This document shows positions 22,397 to 33,599 of a stretch of DNA of 64,000 nucleotides, one piece after another. A program made the position numbers and the translations under genes. Within the stretch, counting starts at the first letter, position 1. Each line of letters begins with the position of its first letter. Where the stretch lies: contig CM037584.1 in assembly GCA_021018995.1 (NCBI GenBank), positions 144,973,317 through 145,037,316 on the forward strand. Reading direction: 5' to 3'. This stretch comes from Chloranthus sessilifolius (Eukaryota; Streptophyta; Magnoliopsida; Chloranthales; Chloranthaceae). Below the pieces are notes generated by a model, which searched no databases, was not told where the DNA came from, and was given only the letters and a program-made list of their open reading frames with translations.

Positions 22397-24863
22397 ATGT
22401 CGGGCAGTGATGAGCATATTCCCGAGGAGCGCCCCAAGGAGGGACTCGAGATCGTTCATGGCCCGCGGGGGGAAGAGTTTGTCTGGGTGGGACGGAGAGC
22501 GGGCCCATGGCTTGAGATGGTGGCGAGGGCCTGGTCGGCCTCCTTCACCAAAGATCACACTCATATTTCAAACTTTGGCATAGCCGGCAAGCTAAACAAA
22601 AGGTTCAATTTATTTCCATTATGCAATTTTTTTTACCTCTGTGATCTAATGTGCATTTTCTTTGGGTGCAGGACCTGCCCAATATTGTGTTCCACGGGGG
22701 GTGGCTAAACTTTCATGAGTTCTACCTCTACGTCCCCCCCGTAGTGAAGGTCTTGTTGGAGTAGGTGGGCTTTGGGGAGTTCCTGTCTTGTCCCGCCATG
22801 AGGGTTGACGCTGCCTATTTGAAGGCCCTGATTGAGAGGTTTCACCTTGAGACCATGACATTCCATATGTCGTACGCCGAGATAACGTTGACGCCCGTCG
22901 ATTGGGCTATGATTACCGGTATCAGGGTAGGGGGGATACCAATATCCGATCTCGTGGTACCGAGCCGGGAGGACATTACACTACTGATTGGGGTCTATCC
23001 TCCTTGCGGGCAGACCCATGGCACAAAGGTCAAGACGTCTTGGCTGACCTCCCTTTTTTTCGCTGATGAGTTGGTGGACTTGGGTAAGCCAGATAGGGTG
23101 CTCTACATCGCACCAGAGCGGGCGATCGTCTTAGCTTGCATCACGCTCCTACTCCCGCTAGGCAAGACCCTTTTAACAAATGCCAGCGGGGGCCGAGTCA
23201 GCCTGGCCCTGTTGAGCGTGATGGACAATTGGGGTGACGTCCCCAGGCATGACTGGGGAGGGGCAGGGTATGCGTGGTTGATGTACAATTTTTCTCGGGT
23301 TACAATCGGGGATTCGAAGTCTGCTGTGGGTTTTTGGGCCCCCCTGGAGGTAATTATGCATCCCTTTTCCCTTGTCAATTTTTTTTTTTTTGCATGACCT
23401 TTATGTGCTATCGACCGGCTCTTATGTGTTGTCTCTTTTTTTAGGTATGGGGATACCACCACTTCCACCCCGGGCGCCCGCTGCTTCACTCGGAGGCGCT
23501 CACCTATCCTCTGCTCAGCAACTGGCATTAGGCCCGATGTCATGACGTGGGTCTAAAGCACCTGGAAATGGGTCTAAGGCCCCAACTTGATTTGATGATC
23601 CCCGAGCAGGTAACAACTCTCCTCTCTTTTTTTCAACCTTTGTTTATTTTTAGCTTGGAAATTTCCTTTGACTGAGGTGTTGCTTGCTTGGTTTCTTTCT
23701 TTTTTGACTTGAGCAAATCCTCCCCAATCCGTACCTTGCATCCCCCTTCTGAGATTGAGCAGCTGTAGGTGCCTCCCGCTTATTCAATAATTGCCGCATC
23801 GTGTTCTTCTATGGAGCATGGGCTAAATTTTACTATTTGGGAGAGCAAGTGGTGCACCAGTTTTAGGGCTTTTATGCCATACCCGTGGACCCTCCGACGG
23901 ATGTCTGGTATCCTGTTGGCAGTTTCGAGGAGCTCATAGTGGCCTTCTTCAATAATGGGCTCCCTATCCATGCCCTTCACGTGCCCGGGGGCTATCACCT
24001 TTGGTATGAGTGCTTGCCCCATCGGTTCATCTTGCCGCGCTTTGTTCCCAACACCAATTTCCTGGCATTTGGCGGCTCGCTCGATCAGGTAATTCGTCTC
24101 AGCTTGGATTAGTTCCTTTTCTACTTTTATTTGGCTTTTGCCCCCCTCTAAGTGGATATTTATTTTGTTCACAATTTGCCCCAAGGGATGATTCGGATGG
24201 TGAAGGCGAACCCAGTGCGGCTGATATGTCTGGGGTGGATCCCTCTGGTACTGGTCCCTCTGGGGCGGGTCCCTCGGGTGAGGGCTCGTCGGGTGATGAT
24301 CTGTCGGGGACTTCTCAAGTTGGTATCCCTATTGGTGATCCCTCCGTAGTCTATGGGACCTTCTGGTGCCTTGATGATAGCTTCCTTTCGAGCTCTCAAC
24401 GATGTAGATCGACAGCACGACTTTCACCGGGCTGCTCGCTTTCCCCCTCCTGAGGTGGTCCCAGGGGTAAGCCCTCTAATGGCCCAATCTCTCTTTATTT
24501 CAGTTTCTTTCTGCACACGCTTTTAGGATTGTCCTAACCTTTGATATTACATTGTTTTGAATAGAAGACTTCAACGCGGCCATGGAGAATTCGGCATACC
24601 ATCGTCACCTGGCGGAGCTTAGGGAGGTAGAGACGGTGAGTGCCTTGAATGTTCTATTCCTCTTATATTCATTTTATCATCATTTGCCCTTTAACTGATC
24701 CTGACTCCTGACTTTGGTTTGTGCTTCACAGCGTGCTTGTGCTAAGGAATCGCACTCCTTACTCAGCAAGATCTCGCAGGCGTGGTCTAGGGTGGGGGAC
24801 ATGCAGACTTTTCAGTGTTCTTCTCGCCGTCACAAGAAGTCAAAGGGCGCAAACCAGGGATAG
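22397..24863 (+). pseudogene. Cargo gene 1: PMD protein, copy 2
   Basis: Same layout as copy 1 but with the C-terminal part. The PMD core is at 22765-23397. After the last PMD block comes a serine/glycine-rich linker (DPSGTGPSGAGPSGEGSSGD, about 24190-24310), then a short helical block (AYHRHLAELREVET) and a basic tail ending KKSKGANQG at 24863. PMD proteins of the host act in the nucleus in gene and transposon silencing; what a PMD does for a retroelement is not known, and an anti-silencing role is only a guess. Fossil. Confidence 0.78.
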
Positions 24864-25238
24864 GCCTTTAGCCATTTGTAAAACTCAGTACTTTTTGGAA
24901 TTTGATTTGGATCGATTTAAAGAATTTGGGGGATGGTCGATGTGATACTTTTGGAAACAAATTATTATTATTATTATTATTATTTGGAAGATAGTTCCTC
25001 TTTGCTTTTATGCCCCGATTTCTTAGTATCGGATCCGTTTCTCTGCAGGATGTGTTGGCCCAAAATGTTTTCCGAAAGTGACCCCTTAGGTTGCATGCCT
25101 TGATGTAGGATCAGTCCTGCACATAAATAAACAAAACAAATGCCCAGTTGTTAAATGAACAGGGTGTGTGAAATGAACAAAAGGGGTGTAAGTCCCCCAG
25201 TTAGGTCCCGAAATGGCTGAAGAGGGGGAGTTCGGAGT
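24864..25238 (+). other. Spacer between the two cargo genes, copy 2
   Basis: This follows the end of cargo gene 1 and holds a short (ATT)n microsatellite at about 24962-24985. Nothing else was recognised. It probably holds the 3' end of gene 1. Confidence 0.5.
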
Positions 25239-25392
25239 GTGGCGCATCTATTAGTTGCGCCAGGTTAAAATCTTAGCCAATTTGTGTTGGCGCAACTAAT
25301 AGCTGCGCCAGGCAAGAAAGGGGGCCAAAATGCACTGGTTCAACTATTAGTTGCACCAGGCTTAACTTGGGGAGCAGTGGGTCCTTATATAC
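25239..25392 (+). promoter_or_regulatory. Palindrome cluster D and TATA box of cargo gene 2, copy 2
   Basis: Units lie at about 25239-25264, 25287-25312 and 25334-25360, spaced 48 and 47 bases. A TATA box, TTATATAC at 25385-25392, follows 25 bases after the last unit. The likely start codon is about 135 bases further on. The layout is that of a compact promoter for the plus strand. Confidence 0.7.
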
Positions 25393-25527
25393 TCGAGTTA
25401 GTCCAAAAGTTAGTTATTTTTTGTTTTAACTTGGTCTCTTTGACCTGTTCTTTTTGCCCTTGCTTTTTCAAGGCGGGTTCATCATCATACATCGATTTTT
25501 ATCTTCTCAAAAGATCCCTATACATTC

Positions 25528-27016
25528 ATGGACCCGCTTTCCAGCCCTCCCTTATGCGGAGGGCAGAATAATTTGCCCGTTGTTGGGCTTGAGGCCCAAA
25601 TTTTTAACGGCCTGGTTTGGGAGCTTGAATGAGAGTGAGCTCACTGATTTGGAGCGCCTTGGGGTATCTCCCCTTCCTTCCTTCCTACAGGTTCCCCTTC
25701 GGTGGGAACTTCTTCATGCCGCCGCTTCATTTTGGGATGTGAACTTCCACATAATTCATTTTGGGAAGCGGGAGCTAACCACAACCCTTGAGGAGCTATC
25801 TAATCTGTCTGGCCTAAAGCTTCACAGGGGCCTTGCAAGAGTCATGCCTTGGCCGGGCTATTCCAAATTCGTTCACCATACTCTCGGTTTGAAGAAATCC
25901 GAGTATGAGAAAAGTCTAATTGGGGGGCCCACAAGGTGTTCGCTAAAATTCCATAAAGAACTTTTCGGTGATGAAAGCCTCCGAAAATTGCCGGTTAGGA
26001 ATGTTTTTAACGTGAAAGCTCTAGCACTCGATCTCATCTCTGAAATCCTTTTCTTCACCGAGGGAGAGAGCTTCTCATTGCCAGTTTGTGATATTTTGAC
26101 GGAGCAGGAGGCGGGCCGGTCCATGATGCATTTAGTGCTTGCCGAGCTGTACCGATGCCTTGATTCCTTTGCTTTGGGTAAGGTGGAGGGCCTTCGGGGA
26201 TGCCCCTTGTTGCTTCAGGTCTGGTTGGGTGAGCATTTTGCTGTTTTGGGACCTATGCCCCGCTTTTATATTGCCCGAGGCGAGGTGGCCCAATGTTTTC
26301 TGGGTAGATGCCACTTGCTCCCCTAGGGCGATATGTCAGCTCTGAAACTTTGGTTGATCGATGTTGAGCTGTCATGGAGGTTTCCTTGGTTGGACCGGAC
26401 CTTCCTGATAATTCGTAGTAGAGATCACGAGGGCATCACCCTCCTAGGATTGACGGGCAACACCTTTTACTTCCCATTCCGAGTGTTTGCCGGCTAATTT
26501 TAGCAGTTGCCTTGTGAGGCCAGACCCCCTTTATGTGATTTGATTTTTTCTAGGGGGTCCTCTGGGGACATAGATCAGATTGCTGCTCTTTGGGAGACGC
26601 ATCAGTTGACGCTGATGTGTGATATTGAGCAGGGAGACTCGGTTAGGACTTCTTCTGAGTACGAGGCCTGGCTGTTGACTGAGCGGCCTGCTGTCGATGG
26701 TCCAGATTTGTTAGAGATTATTGACACTGGAGGCCCCTGGTCAAAGAAAGAGACGGCACTCCGAGCCCGCATCGAGTTACTGGTGGATGAGAAGAGGATC
26801 CTGCAAGAACTTTTGCCATATGAAAAGGTTAGAGCAGAAACAGCAGAGAGTGAGGTCCTCCGTTTGAAGGGATCACTGAGAGTCGCTTTTGGAGCTACTG
26901 ATTCTTCTCGGAAGAGGTTCAAGAGCCTGCATGGTCGTTGGCTGACTGAACGGAATGTCCGGGAAGATGATCTTTATGCTGAGATTAGCGCTTTGAAGCG
27001 CGAGCTGGGTCGCTAA
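25528..27016 (+). pseudogene. Cargo gene 2: DUF7745-like protein with coiled-coil tail, copy 2
   Basis: The gene is encoded opposite to gag-pol. A methionine near 25528 (MDPLSS) is the likely start, about 140 bases after a TATA box. The long open stretch 25454-26326 shows ELLHAAASFWDVNFHIIHFG, then ELTTTLEELSNLSGLKL, and later MMHLVLAELYRCLDSFALGK and CPLLLQVWLGEHF. The order of these blocks, followed by a GITLLGLTGNTFYFPFRV block and a SEYEAW block, fits the plant DUF7745 family, a domain of unknown function often found in transposon-derived proteins. The tail (to 27016) is rich in charged heptads (ARIELLVDEKRILQELLPYE) and likely forms a coiled coil. The family match is from memory. Fossil. 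Confidence 0.7.
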
Positions 27017-28453
27017 CTCCTTCCTGCACACAGAACTTTTTGCACAAATCAGATATACAGAAAAGGGGCATAAAAAGCCCCTTTATAGATACACACACAT
27101 TTTTTTGGTTTACATATGTTCTTTATGTTTTGGTTGTTTTTGTTTATACTTGTAAAAAGGAAAACACGTTAGTCATCACACCGACTATTTTTTTTTTTTT
27201 TTTTGGACGTGGTGTAACTGGTGCAAAAGGCAGTTTATTATGTACATCTATATAGATCTATTGGCCTTTTGGTTTAATTTTGTGCATTTTTTTTGGTGCC
27301 TTAATCACTGGGTGAAACTTTGGGAAACCTTGAGTCCACCTTTGAGCATGCTCGATCGCTTCCTTTGAAGTCGGACCCGGGTGGGTTTCCGATTTTTGTC
27401 AAGGCCGGAACATTGATCCCTTTGGATTGAGTCAAACCTTTCTCCTTTCCTCGGGTCATACATTTGGCGGTGCAGTTTCACAAAGACAATTCTGATCGGG
27501 ACCCGATTTTAACTAGCATGAGCGGCCCCTAAAAAGGGATTAGGGACAGTAACCAAGAGGGCTCCTTAAACATTTAATCAATCATTCCAACCCTTTCTTT
27601 TTCAATTTTTTCACTCTTTTTTTTTTATTTATCTCCCTTTTTTTAACCGTGGCGCCCTTTCGGGTTTTCACCACGTCCATGGGTTCAGCTCTCTTACCCT
27701 AAGCGCCCTTTTGAGTTTTTTCCTGGTCCACACAAACTCACTGTTTTTACCCGTAGCGCCCTTTCGGGTATTCACCACATCCATCTTGCTTTGAGCTTGT
27801 ATTTTTATTTTTTTATTATTACTATTTTTTTATTCTTTTTATTCTTTCATTTCTTTATTTTTTTTCAATAGCCACAACATAGACGTCGATTCCATCATAG
27901 CCGGCTGGATGGGGTTCTGGTGTCGTCTCACAACTCGGCTTGTGTTGACATAACAAATATTATGGCTGCTTGTAAACCTAAAAGAGGGCTTTCTTCAGGG
28001 TGTAGCTTGGCCATGGGTTAGGTTAGGATTTGAAGGTACGCTAGCCTAAAAGGGTTTCCTTGATACGGCTTCAGTTTTCTCAACATACTTTCTCCCCTGG
28101 GGGTTTTTACTGTACATGCCCCGTGATTCTTCTATACACACTTTTTTTGTTATTCTTTTTGCTCCATTTCAGGCAATCTCTTTTTGAGGTTTTGCTTTTT
28201 TGATTTTTTTTGGATTTGATAGTAACTTTACACACATGCATCTTTTCTCTCTCTTTTTTTTTGGTATATCTACACATATTGTTTTGGGGGAAGGGGTTTA
28301 TTGAAAGAAAGGCCCAGGCTCAAATGGGGTAGCAAAGGATATCATCATTTTTAGGGATGCTTTTGGGCTACTGTGCTTGGAATGATGGCCTCTTTCGGGT
28401 GGTTCTTAAGCAACACGATCCTGTTTCACCAACACTTACCTTGTCGTGATGGA
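27017..28453. other. Intergenic trailer, copy 2
   Basis: Collinear with copy 1. The GCGCCCTTTCGGGT words lie at about 27650-27785. No coding was recognised. Confidence 0.5.
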
Positions 28454-29690
28454 CTAAGAGTAGAACCGTCGGACGTATCTAGCGTTGATGGGCTCAGGAA
28501 GATGATCTCCGTCCATGGTGGCGAGGCAGATGGCATATCCCGACAGCACTTCTCGGAAGACGTAAGGTCCTTCCCAGTTTGGCTTGAACATTCCTCTTGG
28601 ATCGGCATGGAGGGATGGGAAGATCTTCTTCAGCATAGTGTATCCTACCTTTAGATCTCGACCGCAGACATGTTTATTATAAGCACGTGCGATTCGCCCC
28701 TGGTAAACTTGAGTGTGACACAAGGCTACGAGTCTCTTCTCGTCCAATAAGTTTAATTGTTTAAAGCGGGATCTCTCTCTTTCTGCTTCGGGTAAGCCTG
28801 ATTCTATTTGGATTCAGAGTGAGGGTACTTCAACCTCTACAGGGAGGACGACCTCGGTTCCATACACAAGGGAGAATGGTGTTGCCCCTATAGCGGTACA
28901 GATCGACGTTCGGTAGGCCCACAAAGCAAATGGCAGCATTCTCCTCCAATCTCGATAAGTGACGACCATTTTCTCAAGGATGCGGATGACTGTCTTGTTC
29001 GCGACTTCCACGGCTCCATTAATTTGAGGCCGATAAGGGGATGAGCGATGGTGCTTGATCTTGTATTGCTCGCAAAAGTCTCGGATGCCCTTATTCACAA
29101 AGTTTGTGTCGTTGTTCGTGATGATATCTTTGGGTACTCCAAATCGGCACACAATATTGTTCTTGAGAAACTTCTCAACGTGGCTGGCCATGGTGTTGGC
29201 ATATGATGCCGCTTCTACCCACTTGGTGAACGAGGATGAACCGATGTCCGTTTGATGCTTTCGGATTAATCATTCTGACAATGTCAAGGCCCCAGGTATT
29301 AAATGGCCAAGGAGTGGTCATGCAGTGAAGATCAATGGTAGGAGCGTTTATCAGGCTAGAGTGTTCTTGACAATTGTAGCATTTTTGAACATGTTTGCAG
29401 CAATCTGATTCCATGGTGGTCCAAAAGTATCTCTGCCGTAGGATTTTCTTAGCGAGCATGTGACCGCTGACGTGGGCTCCGCATACTCCCTCATGGAATT
29501 CTTTCATAATATTGACCACTTCACTTTTAGTGAGGCACCTAAGTAAGATGTTATTGTATGATCGCTTGTAGAGGCATTCCCCGCAAATGACGTAACCTGC
29601 CACTAATGTTGAATGGTTTGCCGGTCTGTCTTGGATGTTCCCTCTGGGAAAGTTAGGGTCTCGAGGAAATTCTTGATATCTGAGAACCAA
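28454..29690 (-). pseudogene. int: Integrase region, copy 2
   Basis: The frames lie at 29175-29690, 28814-29191 and 28454-28747. Domain order and motifs are as in copy 1. Broken; fossil. Confidence 0.9.
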
Positions 29691-30172
29691 GGTGGCTCAT
29701 CACCAGGTTTTGTCGGTTCCTCAATCTGGAGGTAGAAGGCCGGCTCATTCCTCTGCTTGATCATGATCGGCTTCATCTCCACACCATAGGGGATTTCAAT
29801 CATTGATGCCAAAGTTGTTAATGCTTCGGCAAAGCGATTCCTTATCCGGGGGACGTATGAGAAAGACACATCTTGGAAGCAAGCAATCAGATACTCGAGG
29901 TGTTCATGATATGGGATCATTTTCTCGTCTTTCATCTTCTAGTCACCATTCATCTGACATATGATTAACTGTGAATCGCCAAATACTCGGAGGTGAGTTA
30001 CATTCAGATCGAGAGCCACCTGCAAACCTGTGGCGCAAGCTTCGTACTCAGCCATATTGTTAGTGTAAGGGAAGTTGAGCTTGATAGAGACCGACACATG
30101 GGATCTTTTCAGTGAAATCAGGATGGCGCCAACTCCTTGGCCCTTGACATTTGCTACCCCGTCAAAGTGCAT
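29603..30172 (-). pseudogene. Second, archaeal-type RNase H (aRH), copy 2
   Basis: The frames lie at 29939-30172 and 29603-29935 and are nearly identical to copy 1, keeping the FDGVAN, AEYEA and GDSQL blocks. Confidence 0.87.
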
Positions 30173-30309
30173 TACCCATGATTATTCGCTTCTTACAGAC
30201 GCCTTTCGTCATGAGCAGGATGTCCTCATCGTGGAACTCCGTTCTCAAAGGCTCATAATCGTGTAAAGGATTGTCAGAAGATGATCGAAGCACTGCCTTT
30301 GATCGACTT

Positions 30310-31930
30310 CTGAGTGACGCACTTGATGTCAAATTCAGATAATAAAAGTTATCATCGTGAGGTTCGTCCAATGAGAGCTGGCTTTTCAAATAGGTATTTC
30401 AATGGGTCCATTCAGGCCAAGAGCAGAACCGCCTGAGATAGCAAGTAGTGGCGGAGCCTTTGAGTAGCCCATACAAGAGCTAGGCATGCTTTCTCCAGAT
30501 GAGAGTAGCGCGCTTCATAATCAATATATTTCTTGCTCAGATAGTAAATGGTCTACTCTCTTCTTCCCGTTTCATTGTGCTGCCCCAAGACACTTCCCAT
30601 CAAAACATCCGTCATGGAGAGATACATCAAGAGTGGTCTCCCTGGCTCAGGTGGTACCAAAACTGGTGGATTAAGGAGGTAGCTTTTGATTTTTTCGAGC
30701 GCTGCCTAACAATCTTTATTCCATTCAACAGGCGAATTCTTCCTTAGTAACTTGAAGATCGCGATTAGAGTTAGAGTTAATGAATGCAATGGTGATTGAT
30801 ATCTTCGTATTCAACCAAGAAACCCTCTAACCTCTTTCTCGGTAGATGGCAGTGGCATTTCAGTGATGGCCTTGACTTTGATTAGGTCGACCTCGATCCC
30901 CCTCCTGCTGACGATGAACCCTAGAAGTTTCCCTGACATAGCACCAAATGCGCATTTCTGTGGATTCAATCTTAGTTGATACGTCCTCAATCTTTCAAAC
31001 AACTTCTGAAGGTTTACCAGATGGTCGCTTCACTCTGGTGATTTCCCTATCATGTCGTCGACATACACTTCAATCTATCGGTGCATCATGTCATGAAATA
31101 GTGCAGTGATAGCTCTCTATTACGTTGCACCGACATTCTTCAGCACGAATGGCATGACTCGATAGCAAAAGGTTCCCCAAGGGGTAATGAACATTGTCTT
31201 CTCGCGATCAACCTCTGCCATTTTGATCTGATTGTATCCCAAAAATCCATCCATAAAAGAAAGCATCCAGTGCTTAGCTGTGTTATCGACCAAGATGTCG
31301 ATGTGTGGTAATGGGAAATCATCCTTTGGGCTCGCTTTGTTCAAATTGCATAAATCAATACACATTCGGACCTTTCTGTCCTTCTTCGGCATAGGTATGA
31401 TATTAGCTAGCCATTACGGGTATTTGGATACCATGAGAAACCTCGCGTCATACTGCTTGAAGACCTCATCTTTAACTTTCAACATCCACTCAGGTCAGAG
31501 ACGTCTCAGCTTCTTCTTGACTGGCTTCATATCAGGGTAGAGGGGCAACTCATGCTCAACCAAATCGGATCGGCACGGGCATGTCCTTGTACGATCAGGC
31601 AAAAATGTCTTAGTATGACCGAAGGAAGTCGATCATGCTTTTTCTTTCCTTAGGAGACAGTGACGTTCTGATTTTGGTTATCCTGGGAATCTCCTCAGTT
31701 CCTAGATTGACGTCTTCGGTCTCTTCGACAATGGGGGTAGGGCCATACTCAAAGTCAGCAAATCGGTCAAGGAGCTCATTGGGGAGCTCCTCGAAGGGGA
31801 CATCCTCATCCAGACTCATGATCCCTACCTCTTCTTGTATTTCTACAGGGAAGGGGTCGATTTCACGTGGGACGGGCATTTTGATTAAGGCATCCTTTTG
31901 TGGGACATTTTCTAGAATTTTAAATGACAA
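30310..31930 (-). pseudogene. pol: Reverse transcriptase and RNase H region, copy 2
   Basis: Linker at 31610-31930, RT core at 31120-31392 and connection at 30811-31002. The same family motifs are present as in copy 1. Broken; fossil. Confidence 0.85.
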
Positions 31931-32349
31931 TATTTTTGGACTTTAGATTTTTTCAATGTTTTTGGGATTTTATGTTTTTTTCATGTTTTTGAGATTTTGT
32001 ATTTTTTCTATGTTTTTGAGATTTTTGATTTCTTCGGAGATGGACCCTTGGCAAGGCGGGTTGCTATGTACACAAGGTATTGTTTGCCAAGGGCTTCTCT
32101 CACTTTTTATAGGTTGTTTTTTTTTGGGAAACGGGTGCCAAATGTTAGGCCACTCCTGCCTTCGTGGTTTGGAGCAAAGATGCCCACTGCACTGAGGGCC
32201 GCTTCTTTTGTTGGGATGGAGGTCTTGGATATGGCTCATTGGAGTCAGCCTCCATCATATTGATCCCCATTTTGTCTAAGATCATGTCCTTAAATGATAA
32301 CTCATTTTGTGGTGATTCACCATGGGGGGGTTTGTTCAGGTACCGACCG
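31931..32349 (-). other. Linker and possible intron between protease and RT, copy 2
   Basis: Collinear with copy 1, with the same hairpin, TATA-like box and repeated CAAAATCTCAAAAACAT words on the minus strand. Confidence 0.4.
32045..32093 (-). other. Hairpin in the pol linker, copy 2
   Basis: The 10-base arms and the 29-base loop are identical to copy 1. Confidence 0.7.
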
Positions 32350-33599
32350 TCATTCCTCGAAAAGGGACAACGCGGCCAAATCTATCTCCAAGCTGGGAAG
32401 GGAGATCTGGGGATTGGTGGGATGGATTGGGCTTGTGGGTTTGTGTGGGGTTAAATGGGTTACCCCATTTTGATCGATCTTTATGACCCCTACGCTGACA
32501 AAGGAATCCCTGATGTGAGGCCTAGGGCGAGGTTTCTCTTCTATGTTGATTCCTCGAGCTCTTGCAGCCACGACGACCCTAGCTTTCTCTTTGGCCTCTC
32601 GGACCTCGTCTTCTGTGTGCTTGTATCCTAACCCGAATCGGACCTTCTGCCCCTTGGCGACAATTGGCTCTTTTCTTCCTTGTAATCTGGGTCCCAGACC
32701 CCTTCCTTTCTGATAACCCCACTTTTGGAGCATTGCCACTGCCGCTACCATACCGCCTCTTATTTTAGGCATGATGCCCTCAATGGGTTCTGGGAGTATC
32801 TCTGATACCTCATATTCAAAATTGTGAAGGTCGACATCCTCGGATTGTGGTATATCTACATATTGGGTCTTTCGATGCTATTGGCGACCTTTTCTTTCTC
32901 CGTGTCCCTCCCCGATGATTGTAACGATCATCTTATGCCCGACACAAACTTGAGTTTGGTGCAAGGTAGAAGGTATAGTTCGCCCTCGTGCATACCATGG
33001 GCGCCCCAATAATAGATTAAATGAGGATTTGATATCCATGACTTGAAACAAGATGGAAAAGGTCATTGGCCCTATCATCAGCTCAAGATCAACTTCTCCC
33101 ATTATTTCTCTCCTGGTATTGTCAAACCCTCTAACACTGGTTCTAGTGGGCCTTAACATGCACGGATCAACCCCGATCTTGGTGATAGTTCTTAACTGGC
33201 ATATATTCAATGCCGACCCATTATCAATTAGTACCAAGGAGATTACCACGTTTCGGACTCAGTTATATTTAAAGACTTGGTGGCTACCTTCTTCCTCAGT
33301 AAGTGAAATGAAATGGCATTCGGAGCCATCACTTGCCCAATTAGCTGCCTGACTCCATCTAGGCTAACTTGGAGTGATACATGTGCATTTTTTAACGCCC
33401 CCATTAATGCTTGAAAATGGAGTGGGGACGTCATTAACAGATCCCATATGTGATATGCATTCTTTCTCTATGTTCTCGACTCATTTTTCCGAAGGGGTTC
33501 ATAGCACTATCTTTCTTCCCCTCTAGTTGGGCCTGTGGTGTTGCCGGCGCCTCTGGCTGCTTCGATATCCTTCCTGACCTGGTGACAAAGTCCGCTACC
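32350..33599 (-). pseudogene. pro: Protease and G-patch region, copy 2
   Basis: The active-site zone VLIDNGSALNICQLRT is readable at about 33188-33236, which supports the aspartic protease call. The G-patch lies in the open stretch 32350-32772 with GYQKGRGLGPRLQG, the glycine-rich hallmark. Broken; fossil. Confidence 0.85.

Noticed and set aside
24962-24985. (ATT)n microsatellite as a meaningful signal
   Set aside because: It is a short simple repeat of a kind common in plant DNA with no link to a feature.
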